Assembly: GCA_022376515.1 (NCBI GenBank)
Contig: WTXI01000011.1
Span: 682,001 to 746,000, forward strand
Direction of reading: 5' to 3'
Length of the DNA stretch: 64,000 nt
Source: Lactifluus volemus
Lineage: Eukaryota; Basidiomycota; Agaricomycetes; Russulales; Russulaceae
Both the position numbers and the translations under genes were made by a program. Each line of letters starts with the position of its first letter. The first letter of the stretch is position 1. Positions 11,657 through 22,634 of the stretch are shown one piece after another. Below the pieces are notes generated by a model that saw only the letters and a list, made by a program, of their open reading frames with translations, did no database searches and had not been told where the DNA came from.

Positions 11657-13120
11657 ATGTCTCCGCCAGTAACACTGCCTGCCGCAACAATCCAAGATGA
11701 TTTCACGACAGTGCTTTCAGAGGTCCATGCTGGCCTCATTCCCTCTGAGAACGTCTGGCTCTCCTGCTACAAGGACGGAGAGCTTTCCGTTCACGGAAAG
11801 ATCGCCATAAGTTTGCACGAGCGCGATCGCGATCGCGTCGAGCTCGTTGGAACAGGTGGTGTTGAGCTCACGCGCACGTCGCAGGTAAGGGCCCTCGATT
11901 TCTTGGCAGGGAAAAAGCATTTTTGGTTCATTTTGAACGTGGCCCCCCCTTTTTGTCCCTCCCACTAGTTCAAGTACGCCGCCCGCTGCTTAGGTCTCGG
12001 AATCGACGCGGTGGATTTCGTCTCTCCGACGGAGGTTTACGCGGATCCAGCACACTCGGATGAGAGACATGTGAGTACGGCCGTGTGGCAAATACTAGCT
12101 TTTACGAAACAATCGTTGCTCACGAGCCCCTCTTCTGTTCTTCCCAATCCATAATAGCCACATCAGATCTCATCCTTTGCGACCACCAACAAACATCTTG
12201 TAACCGCCTTACTCGATGGGACAATCTCTGCCTACGTTCTCCCGCCTGCCCCATCAATCTCTGCCTCGTATCCCATATCAACTACGCACTCAATGCGGCC
12301 CATCGTGGTGACAAAACTACATAAATCTGTCGTCAACGCGTTAGAGATCTTACCTGGGACTCGCCCAGACCCGTTACTTGCCTCTGCAGGCTCAGATTTC
12401 ACCATACACCTCTCCCCCTTGCCCACCTCATCGGGTACGACGAACACGTCAACCTCACTCACACCCGTTCTGTCCTTGAAGGGGCACTTGCGTCCAATAT
12501 CCGCACTACTCCCTTTTCCAACCGATTCTCTGCTCTCCGCCAGTATGGACGGTTCGCTTCGAATGTGGGACATCCGATCCGGTGCGCAGCAGGCAATTTG
12601 GACGATGCCCAAGTCCGCAGTCGCGCTCGCAGGCACTGATACTAATAACACCACCGCCGATGATAACGCAAGCGCCAGGACTGCGTGGGTGGCGCTCGCA
12701 AATGGGGACGTGCAAATGCTTGATACGCGCGCAGGCACACCCACTGCGATAAAGTGGACGGCTGGAGTGGCAGCCCGCGCGATCGCAGTCTCGGCCGACG
12801 GACGCGAAATCGCTCTCGGAGCTGCGGATGGTACAGCCATTTTATTCGACGTTCACGGAGGCACCATCCGTGAACGATGGAGACGTGGTGGGGCACCCGT
12901 AGAGTGCATATCATTTGCCCCTAAAGGCCGCGTTGTACTCGGTGGGGAAGACGGACTTCCCTACGTGGTGGATTTTACAAGACGGGGTAATCACGCGGGT
13001 GTGCACGTCACTTCGGAACTAGTGTTTGGGAACGTTGAGGCCGTACGAGGCCTCCGTGTTTCGGGAGACGTAGTGCACATGGCAGGCGATGGAGGTGTCG
13101 TCCGAAATTTTCAGCTGTAG
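11657..13120 (+). CDS. Proteasomal ATPase-associated factor 1 / Rpn14-like WD40 protein, 430 aa
   Basis: Exons 11657-11884, 11969-12070 and 12158-13120 give exactly 431 codons with the stop. The N-terminal module ENVWLSCYKDGELSVHGKI matches the family opening in human PAAF1 (EAWLSC...SLYGSL pattern). WD40 blades follow: ALLDGTISAYVL, LHKSVVNALEILPG, LKGHLRPISALLPF, LLSASMDGSLRMWDIRSG, LANGDVQMLDTRAG, ALGAADGTAILFDV and VVLGGEDGLPYVVDF, then a last blade near GDVVHMAGDGGVVRNF. PAAF1/Rpn14 is a chaperone that binds 26S proteasome ATPases during assembly of the regulatory base; I infer the same role here. The assignment rests on overall layout, not on a search. Confidence 0.78.
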
Positions 13121-13259
13121 TAGTGTGAGATCGTTGTATGTACGAGATATTGGGTAGCACGAATGTCTTTTTGGGGGTAATTGAACGAGCAAGATCCGCC
13201 AAATAAAGAACCCTCAGACCGACTGGCCGGGGGGTCATCCTCTGTCTCTCTGAACACTG

Positions 13260-13776
13260 ATGTCGCCTGAGCCATTTGATCTACGCATCCAGCACGGTAC
13301 AACGTCGCATTGACTCTCGCATACCATAGATATTCTCTGATCCGTACACAGGTATCACTGGTGGCTTCGCACCACCCGTCCCAACTGCCATCTACGATCT
13401 CTCGTGGAAACCTCCGACTACCTCGCACATATTCCTGGTTTCCCACTTTCCATCGAATACGGAGGTCCAGCTACTCGACTTGAAACCCCAGAGCATTCCA
13501 ATTTCCGACGACACGACGAAGCTCGTCAGCGAGCTGGAACTCATCCTGCGCAAATTACCCATCGAAGAGATGCCATCGTCAGACATCTACGGGAGAAACA
13601 TTGGCATCTTTTGGCAGGGCGCGGATGGGTTTACGTGGGTGAACTCCGCGCCCGAGGGCTGTGGGGGGACTCAGAGTACCGTGCAGGTGACAGAGAACGA
13701 CCGGAAGGCATTTAATCGTGCGGTGGAGATCACGGAAATTCTGGTGAAGAGGGGTGTCGCTCATGAAAGTCAATGA
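13260..13776 (+). CDS. Small conserved-looking orphan protein, 153 aa, unknown function
   Basis: A 37-nt first exon (13260-13296, MSPEPFDLRIQH) is spliced over a 55-nt intron to 13352-13776, giving exactly 154 codons with the stop. The product has a compact alpha/beta composition: YDLSWKPPTTSHIFLVSHFP, KLVSELELILRKL, IYGRNIGIFWQGADGFTWVN and FNRAVEITEILVKRG. No signal peptide, membrane segment or known motif is visible, and I do not recognise the family. Codon use and intron style match the neighbours, so I consider it a real gene. It ends 117 bp before the inverted transporter fragment, on the opposite strand. Confidence 0.5.
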
Positions 13777-13892
13777 CATGCCACCATAGCACAGCACCGT
13801 AAATTTAGAGGTGATGTAGGCTAGAAGTTTATCCTTTGCAATCATCCACTTCGATCGACGCCTGTCTATCATTCAATTTCTACATCACATCC

Positions 13893-15085
13893 TTACTCAA
13901 GACTCTCTCCGTGGTTGTCCAGGGCAGCATCTTCGGCATCCAACTGACGAAACGAGAACCAGAAGAGAATACCACCAATACCTGATAACACGGCCATCGT
14001 ACTGTAGTTCCAAACAAGTCGTGTGTTCGCGGATAACGCTAAAACATCGAGAACAAAACAATCAGCGGGCATCTTCCGGGGTAATCAGTCAACTCACGGT
14101 TAAAGGCTTCGCTAACGGCATTGGAAACGGCGGCACTGAAAAAGAATATCGCCATGACGAATGATCTCATGTTTCTGGGTGCCTTCATAAACGCATACTC
14201 GAGGCCAGTGATGGACGCGAGAATTTCGGAAAATGCCATGAGAATATACGATCCACTCTGGATCCAGATGCTGAGAGAAGACGTGATGTGGTTCCCATTA
14301 GCATCTTTGCAGATAGATACGAAATCCCCACAGGGATTGGTCTTAGATGAAGATCAGATAACTCAATGTCGTTAAACGTAGTGGACCACACCTTGTAGAT
14401 GTAATGCTGAACAACAGCAGCCCAAATCATGGCAGCAGAACTGGTAAGGAAACCGGCAGTGATCTTCTTTATCGGAGTCAATTTGATACCTATCTTCCGA
14501 AGGCCTGGATATATGAAGTGATCACATATTGGGATAAATATGATCAACGCAATATTGTTGAGATTGTTGATAACATCATTTGGAATTCCGTGAGTCACCA
14601 TAGTAGCACCCTGAGAAGTCAAATTGTGCATCTGAATATACCCAAGCCCTGTGTCTAAAAGCCTCAGTATCCGGCTCTGATTTCAATCCAAGACGCACAA
14701 AGAAGTGGATACCAGGTGAACACAGTGCATGCCTTGAAGCCACGACGAACCTCCTCAACCCATTTATCGTCGAACGTCATCCACACGAGCCTCTGACTGT
14801 CAGGGATGTTACTTGGCTTGGCAGACTCCCAGAAGTCTTCGGCCTTGAAATTTTTGTAGAGAACAATGGGGTTTAGAGACCATCTACCCCGAGCCGCATA
14901 GCACCAGACCTTGATCGATTTGGCAAGCACGGAGCCCTGGGGAGGATAGCGGCGATACATGTTACGGCCAAAGAAAAGGATGATGCAACAGTGGGGATGA
15001 GAACGTCAGACCCTGCTTCAGTAACGGTCATAGAGAGGTTGATAAAGAAATAGAAATACTATAGCCCAAAATGTCACATTAATGA
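13893..15085 (-). pseudogene. Inverted 3'-half copy of the PTR2-type peptide transporter gene
   Basis: On the minus strand this reads the second half of a proton/oligopeptide transporter: MYRRYPPQGSVLAKSIKVW, IPDSQRLVWMTFDDKWVEE, GIPNDVINNLNNIALIIFIP, YPGLRKIGIKLTPIKK and AAMIWAAVVQHYIYKV, ending VLSGIGGILFWF and LDAEDAALDNHGESLE. From about 14970 to the stop at 13893 the reading and introns look intact (for example GTGAGT...TTTAG near 14090-14040). Homology to the + strand copy continues upstream to about 15085 but with deletions, and the first half (exons like 15457-16420) is absent. It therefore lacks a start and the first six or so membrane helices. It is either a dead duplicate or the intact donor of the 3' half. 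Confidence 0.8.
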
Positions 15086-15456
15086 AAGAGCGCGATATCT
15101 GGCCTCGGTTGGACACTGCTACACCTAATCTAGAGAACTTCTCATGTATCGAACTTCTCTCCCTGGTCCCAAAACTGGACTGGATTCGTACCTCGCTCTG
15201 GGTGTGCTCTAACTGGGCATTAATCGGAGGTTTCAATACTCTACTCGCTTTCAAGTTGGCGACGAGGGAACTCAAAATAGTAGCGTTTTTCTCATTTTTC
15301 CAACGCGATTGTGGCATAGGAGAACTGGACTCCCTTTTCAAGTATTGAGAGCAACTAGAGGCACATAAATGGGTCACCTTTCCTGCGGGCACTCTCCAGG
15401 TCCCCTCTGACACAGTCAACTGCTAGACCTCATTCTCAGACTAACCCTGTGAATCT
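15086..15456. other. Unique spacer between the two transporter copies
   Basis: Sequence between the inverted arm and the start of the + strand PTR2 copy. It shows no homology to the transporter and no domain in either direction. A minus-strand open frame crosses it (15419-15018) but runs into transporter 3' sequence in the wrong context, so I treat it as noncoding or as the promoter of the + copy. Confidence 0.5.
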
Positions 15457-17893
15457 ATGGAGAAGAACACAGATTCAAAGTTGGAAACGGTTGGCTCCTC
15501 CAGCTCCACTTCTCATCGACCCGATCAACTCGCTGGCCTCATTTCGCCAACGGAAGAGGAGATGGACACTCTCCGACATATTCCAGACAAGATAAACTGG
15601 AGCGCATACTGTAAGTTCTTTTCTTTTCTTAAACACTCCTAAGTCTTTTATTGAGGTAGTTGTACAGTAATTGCGTTTGTTGCGTTGGCCGGACGCTTCT
15701 CAGTAAGTCTCCCAGTCTGTGACCCACCTTTCAACGTCTGATTCTGTCATCACAGTTTTCTGGTGAATTCTACCCCGAAGCGTAATGACGCTTATCAACA
15801 TTCTTTCTCTCGTCTAGGCAGTATCTTAATTCTTGTACGTCACTATTACATCTATGGTTGTGATTCAGCCTGTTTATCCTTTGTTTTGTAGGTCAATTTC
15901 ATTCAACAGCCCCTCCCTAAGGGCTCTAAGACCGGGGCTGGCGGAAAGAACAGAGTCTCTGGTGCTCTAGGCCAGGGGCAACAGATTTCAACCGGTCTCA
16001 CCACCTTTTTTCAGCTATGGTAATTGTGATACCTCTTAACCATAATTACGATGTCATTGCAATTGACTACCTCCACGTACCAGGACTTTCATGACACCTC
16101 TGTTATGCGCATACATTGCAGATGAGAAATTGGGGCGATTCAACACGATCGCCGTCTCTGTCGCTATTGCCCTTGTCGGCTACATCCTCCTCCTCATCTC
16201 CTCCATTCCTCCGGCCATATTGCACCCTAACGGCGCGCTTTCCGCCCTTTGCGTTGCCGTCGTCGTCCTGGGTCTTGGTACTGGAGGTCTTATGGGAAAC
16301 ATTCCCATACTCGTTGCCGAACAACAGCACCACCTTCGCCCTTTCATCTCACACACTAAGTCTGGTGAGCGTGTGATTGTTAATCCAACTCTCACGACCT
16401 CTCGGATCTACATGGTGCACTCTCATGAATGTTTTTTTTTTGGTTAATGTGACATATGGGGCTATAGTATTTCTATTTCTTTACCAACGTTGGTGCAATG
16501 GTCGGCCAAGTCTCTATGACCGTTACTGAGAAGGTTCACAATACCTTTTGAACCAGGGTCTGTCGTGCTAATTCCCTTACAGTATGATGGCTTCTATCTC
16601 GCCTTCATCATCCCTACTGTTGTTTTTCTGCTTTGTCCCATCGTCCTTTTCTTTGGCCGTAACATGTATCGCCGCTATCCTCCCCAGGGCTCCGTGCTTG
16701 CCAAATCAATCAAGGTCTGCATCAGTAAATGGTGCAAAAACCTTCACACTTTTTCACTTCTGCAAGTGGAAAAGTGGAAAAGTGAAAAAGTTGACTTTAT
16801 TTATACCACAGAATGCCTGTAAAATCACTGTATTTTCACCTTTTTTTACTTTTGAAAATACAGCAGAAACAACTTTTGGGGTAATTCTAGGTTCCTTTTG
16901 AACTTTTGCTATTTTGTGTCCTTTCAAGCTTGCTCAAGCTTGAGCAAGCCCAAAAAAATTTTGGTTAGGTTTACTGATGACTGGTGCTATGTGGCTCAGG
17001 GTAGATGGTCTCTAAACCCCATTTTTTTGTACAAAATTTTCAAGGCCAAAGACTTCTGGGAGTCTGCCAAGCCAAGTAACATCCCTGACAGTCAGAGGCT
17101 CGTGTGGATGACGTTCGATGACAAATGGGTTGAGGAGGTTCGTCGTGGACTCAAGCCATGCACTGTGTTCATTTGGTATCCACTGCAGTGTATTGTACGT
17201 CTCAACTTGAAATGAAAACCCGGCTTGCGTATAGGCAACAATTTGACATCTCAAGTTGCTACAACAGCATTCCAAATGATGTTGTCGACAATCTCGACCC
17301 CTTGTATTTATAATCTTTATTATCCCCATATGTGATCTCTTCATATACCCAGGCCTTCGGAAGATTGGCATAAACTTTACTCCGATAAAGAGGATCACTG
17401 CACCTGTTCTGCTGCCATGATTTGGGCTGCTGTTGTTCAGTACTACATCTACAAGGTGTGGTCCAACGACATCGAGTTATCTGATCATCCTTGGTGGGGA
17501 TTTCGTATCTACCTGCAAAGATGCTAATAGGAACCCCATCACTTCTTCTCTCAGCGTCTGGATCCAGAGTGGATCGTATATTCTCATAGCACTTTCAGAA
17601 AATTTCGCGTGCATGCGTTTATGAAAGCGCCCAGGAACATGAAATCACTTGTCGTGGCAATCTTCTTCTCTACTTCCGCCATTTCCGCCGCCATCAGCGA
17701 AGCTCTTAACAGTGTGTCAACTAGTTACCCGACAGACACCATTAGGGTTATCCACGGATCCACGGCTTGTATGGAATTATGGTACGATGGCTGTGTTGTC
17801 AGGGATTGGCGGCATTCTCTTTCTGGTTTTCGTTCCGTCGGTTGGATGCCGAAGACGCTGCCCTGGACAATCTCGGAGAGAATCACTTTGTAA
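15457..17893 (+). pseudogene. PTR2: PTR2-type proton-coupled oligopeptide transporter, disrupted
   Basis: The 5' half is sound: start MEKNTDSKLETVG, then NFIQQPLPKGSKTGAGGK (the typical fungal PTR loop after helix 1-2), MTPLLCAYIADEKLGRFNTI, a helix GLGTGGLMGNIPILVAEQ, and YDGFYLAFIIPTVVFLLCPI. A 261-bp insert splits codons after GSVLAKSIKV at 16720-16980. Downstream it resumes with GRWSLNPIFLYKIFKAKDFW and WMTFDDKWVEEVRRG, but frames then shift: about 10 bp is missing near 17400 compared with the inverted copy, and later splice sites are lost. Family members import di/tripeptides with protons across the plasma membrane; this copy is unlikely to work. Confidence 0.85.
16720..16980. mobile_element. 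MITE-like insertion, 261 bp, 10-bp terminal inverted repeats
   Basis: The element starts CATCAGTAAA and ends TTTACTGATG followed by A, so the ends are perfect 10-bp inverted repeats. It is flanked by CTG on both sides. The inverted transporter copy gives a natural empty site (GGTCTGGTGCTATG, complement of 14910-14897), so the boundaries are exact: insertion plus a 3-bp duplication. It is AT-rich and has no coding capacity. It contains AAAAGTG repeats and a perfect 22-bp palindrome at 16928-16949. A 3-bp target duplication would fit PIF/Harbinger or CACTA type elements, but the superfamily is not proven. Confidence 0.85.
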
Positions 17894-18183
17894 TGTAGGA
17901 TTTGAATAGTAAAGGTCAATGACTGTAAAAGGATAAGAGAGAATGTGCATGTGTCGGTCGCCGTACTGTACGCGTTCAAACGGGCCTGACTTTGAACTTG
18001 CCGCGTCCCACCACCCACGACTCCTTGGACCGGCCACGCTCTTACAATCAACTCCCCGCCCACCTCATTGACATTTCTATAGCTACTTCTTTTTACCTGA
18101 CCGTCTCACCATAGAAGTCTCCCTAATGTTCTCTTCAGCATAATATCCTTTATTCTTGCCCCAGGCCATTTCATCATATTGCC

Positions 18184-20628
18184 ATGTCTAATGAAGCTCA
18201 CAAGGCGGACCAGATTGCTTATAGGTACTACACGAAACTCGTATCCGTCGTTCATGCCGCTAGAACAACCGCCGATCCCAACCCTCAGGCCAAGGTCGAT
18301 AAATGGGTGCGTAACCATCCCTATCGCACCTACCACCCTCTCGCACTCACAGGATAGCTCTACTTAGTTCAACCTCGAAACTCCTGATGCCGAAATTTTC
18401 AAAGAGTATCTGAGGCCTTATCGTTCCCTTTCCAACGCACCGAGCCCTTTACCGTTTGAGCTCCAAGTTCTCCTGTCTATCCCAGATCTCTCCGCAAATC
18501 AAGTTCTCGTTTGTCGGGGCGCGGACTCTTCCCGCCTTCGAATAGACCCCACCCCACAATACATTTTGCTCGAGTCCTGGTCCATTCAGTTTTTGTCCCG
18601 GCAGCATGGGAGCAGCAGTGATACCGACTTTGCCCTTTCTACTGTTTACAAGCATGGCATCGGGTTGTTCAGGAGTCTTTATACGCTCTTGCGCGTTCTC
18701 CCGACATGGAAGCTCCACAAGCGATTCCGTCGTCGTCTTGCCATACCTACCAACCGGAATGCCAACTTGAACATCGAGCTGCGCGTACGCGGTTCCCAAG
18801 ATCAGGGTAGTGGTATCCTTGGCTTTGGTAAGCACCCATTCTAACTTGCCCCCGACACATGCATCCTCATATCAGCCTCGTGGCTTAGACATGTCTCCGG
18901 CGGCGAATGCCCCTCCACTTCTCACCGAGTCACACACGTTCCCGTCCGTCCCTCACCCTTACGGGAACATCACTCTATCTGTCCGCTATCTCACCAATCC
19001 ACACTTCCAACTGGACGAGCTGGAATCTCTCCTTTCGTCTCGCTTCTTTTCACTCGATGAAGGTGCAGATTTCACTCCGACTCTTGTCAAGAATCAGCAA
19101 CGAGATTCCCTCTCAAGCTCTCCTGGGAGCTTGCCGTTAAGAACTTCTTTGCCTGCATCTCCACCCTCATCTGCTTCGTTGGCGGATCGCATGGCTCGAC
19201 AAGCTGTTCACCCTTCTCAAACCCACTCCCGTACTACGTCTTTTCCCGCTCTGAGCGGCAGTGCTCGCCCTCCACCAACACAAGGCAGCCGCACCGGGAT
19301 GACTATCGAAACGGGTGGGATGATTTCCGGCCCGTCCTCCGTTTCATCACGTCATGAGATACCTGCTATCCCTGCTTCAAGTGCGAGGCTGCGTAGGGAA
19401 AGCATGGGTGCCGTATGTTTTCCCTCTTCGAGTGACTTGTGCCTTCCTCATTGTCCACATTTAGGATCTTCCATCTTTACCCGGCCCGTTGCCGATTCGT
19501 CGCCCGCAGCTAAATCCTCTTAATCCATTCAAGGCCTCGACTCTCTCTTCTGGTTCTCCGTCGCTGCATTCTCCGTCACCCTCTTTAAGGCAGGCTTCGC
19601 CACTTCCCTCCCGCGGCCCTGGAATACCTGCCCTATCCAGCTCTCCCCGAGTTCCACCGTCGCCTAGCAGTTACGGTCGCCTGTCATCCTCCCCGATCGC
19701 TCCATTGCGACCTTCTCCTCCCTTCCAGCCTGGAAGCTTAGGTGATCGACGTTCAGTGAGTTCCGCCGATGGTGGTGGGAGCAGCAGCGTAGGAGGGGTA
19801 GGCGGCGAGGGTCGTAAACGTTACTCGACTAGCTTTGGTCATCGGTACAAAGATTCGCTTGGCGGCGCCAGCGAGGTAAGCGCAGGAAGTACAGATAGGA
19901 AGGAAAGAGAGAGCGATAAGGGCGCGGTGAGTATCTTCAACTTTGATTTGTTGCTTTGTTGATTATCACCCCAATAGAGCCCATTGCTGTTTGAGGCAAA
20001 TGCGGACGAGGAAGATCTGTCTGCATTTGTCAACGATACAAGTCAGCCAAAGCCGTTGAACCGCCACTATCGCTCCCAGAATCCTGACCCACACCGAGAC
20101 CCTGTGCTTGCAGGCCAAGTACCAGATTCGTCTGGGCGGCTATCGCGGTCATCCAGCCCTGCTCCTGGGCCAACGTACGCACGCGAAAGTCCAGACTCGA
20201 GCAATGCACTCGGGCTAGGGCTCGCCGCAACAGGTCCACTTCTTACGAGTGAGGATGCAGTCGATGACCAATTGCGCCGCATGAACGCGACATTTGTGGC
20301 ATCACTCGAGATGCTGGGCAGCCCTCGACGTCGCGAGCGGACACAATCGAGTCCGGGACCCGGCCGCCACGACGGCGAGCACCGGAAACGAAATTCTTCC
20401 GGGCCCCGCGTAGAACGGATCAGCGAGATCACGGAAGAGGCAAGTAGGAGTACGAGCGAGAGCGGAAGTGCCAGTGCGAATCAGATCTCGCGGGAAGATG
20501 CAGCACGGGCGCACATGCAGAGTCTAGTGTCGCAACCGAGACCTGGTTCGCGCACGGACAGCATCACATCGGAGGAAGTGATCGGCAAGTTGGAACTGGA
20601 TGATCGACGGCAGAGCATGGGCAGGTGA
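18184..20628 (+). CDS. ATG13: Autophagy protein Atg13, 739 aa
   Basis: Exons 18184-18306, 18368-18827, 18889-19412, 19465-19926 and 19978-20628 sum to exactly 740 codons with the stop. Residues 1-240 form the Atg13 HORMA domain: DQIAYRYYTKLVSVVHAAR, ILLESWSIQFL, LLRVLPTWKLHKRFRR and LNIELRV. It continues across intron 2 (LGFD, then HTFPSVPHPYGNITLSVRYL and ELESLLSSRFFSLDEGADF). The second half is the expected disordered Ser/Pro-rich region, containing SFGHRYKDSLGG and DEEDLSAFVNDTSQPKPL-type short motifs of the kind that bind Atg1/Atg17. Atg13 is the regulatory subunit of the Atg1 kinase complex that starts autophagy under TORC1 control. The intron 2 acceptor was chosen at 18888 because only it keeps the phase. 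Confidence 0.92.
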
Positions 20629-22634
20629 GGCGGCGGGGAAACTGTCGGACAGGACAATGAAGCCTGTTTACGCTTGCTTCTTCTCGCCCCCCACGTTTCA
20701 CCCAACATCCTTACCTTGTCAATTTTTTTGTTTTTAAATATTTATCAGGGTTTGTTCATATGGTTGTAGCTCATACTCATGCTGATCGTCTACATGTTGT
20801 CAATACTCACTACGCATGAGGAGGTGGATCTCCAATAACAGCATTCTTTATCTCAGAGAGTCAGATGCGTGGTTTATGTAGGGGTCTTGTCCAAGGAACT
20901 ACGATATCTTGTCCTACTAACTCTTAACTCACCATTCTCCGGGTTAACACGGTACTGAGAGTGTATGCAGAATCACAAGGAAATATCAAACAGGTTCAGG
21001 GGGCGTCGAGGCGATTCCATTCAAAGGCATGGTGTTATATACGTGGCTCGTGAAGACTGACAACCCTTGGTTCAGGAGACGAACATTGGTTCTGTTTCAC
21101 ACCAGGGACGACCCGTAAGTTATACTGAAACGTGGAAGGCATGTATGCACCACTAGTATAACCCGGATCCATTGATTTTCCAAGCACTGCTCGATCTCTT
21201 CCAGGGTGGGCTCCCTTGAACACCAAAGTTCACAGTTTCAGAGTAGGCAAACATGTGCGAACTTGAACCAACTATTGTTACTGTTACTATAACCGCACTC
21301 ATAACCGGACCGCTGTTTAAATATTTGACGATGAGAATCCAATATCCCCAGTAGGACCTCCACGGGGAGATGATCTATTGTTGTGATGTTAGGCGATCGT
21401 CCGGATCAGTCGCGGCTACTAGTCCCCGAAAGCATATCCGATTGAACGGCAAATACTGTTCTTCGACGTCGCAGATCAATCTGGAGAAGTGCAGACCGCG
21501 GAGAGTAGAGGGCCAACATGTGAGTGTAATGTTGAGATACCATAGGAATGGTACAGCCAAACCAGCAGCAAGCGCTTCGAAGCATGCTTCGCTACCTTGG
21601 AAAGTAAAATGAGACAGCTTAAGAGTGGGACAAATTTTCCTGTCCCCTCCGGGGTGTCTGGGACGTCCGAGTCAGCAGCAGGATCAGAGTATGAACGCAC
21701 AAATAGCAACAGGCGACGCAGGCTAGGCATGCCTTGCAGATGAGTGGGGAACAACCCGGCGGATAGCGGGCAGAAGATGTAGACGGAAGGATAAGGCGAG
21801 CACTACATTTCGCCATCATGATTTCGACAGATGTGTGCAAGTTTGGACCGCTGTTCCACTCATAAGTAGGGTCTAGTTCAAAGCCTTACGTCATTGAACA
21901 TATGAATTCTCTCAGCTTCTCAGATGAGCGACGACAATCACGGAACCAGCCTGAGATGGCACTGTGGGGGTTCTGTTTGTGTGGACCCGCGGAAAGAAGT
22001 TGACAATAACGATTAAATATCTCCAATCGGAAAGTCCATAGTTATGACAGGCAATCGCTCGGGATCGCCTGAACGCTTTGCAATTAGCTGAGAATACTGG
22101 AGGAGCAAATAGTGTTGTTTTCACATACTAGTGGGGACTGGTGACAGAACTTTGCAAAGCTAATTCGAGATTCAGGCACCTCGTCGCCTTAGAAAGGGAA
22201 GACAGGTGCACGAGCCACGAGTGCAATCACCTGCACCACACTGCGCTCGTCTGTATCGACGATGTCATATGATTCCGCGTGAATTCCTCGTGATGAGCCT
22301 CTTTCCAGCGACTGAGAATACTACACTACTGTAGGGTTGAACGACGTAGCGTGGAATGGGACCGTGACCTCCCGGGAATTACTAGCCGCGATAGTGAATT
22401 ATCGCAAGCTCCACGCTCTGACGCTGACTCCGATTCTACATTACGTCCTTCTACTAGTAAGGTAGCTACGCAAGCCAGGCTCAAGATAGGGCCAGTTGGC
22501 CGTCTCCATTTACGGATTTGCGTTCACCAACATAAGAACCACGTCAGATCAGATCTTCCCCGGCCTGGCCTATAACTGACCCGACCGTCGCTCGTATCGC
22601 GGCTAACCCCCGGGCCCGCCCCCGCCAGGCCAAC
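20629..22634. other. 2-kb intergenic stretch, no supported gene
   Basis: Between ATG13 and the carboxypeptidase-like gene. Open frames are short and lack domains. There is no tRNA, tandem repeat or transposon end that I can recognise. It may hold long UTRs or a noncoding RNA, but nothing in the sequence shows it. Confidence 0.45.

Noticed and set aside
15018..15419. 133-residue minus-strand frame between the PTR2 copies
   Set aside because: It joins unique spacer to transporter sequence in a frame that loses the transporter motifs; no start context or domain.
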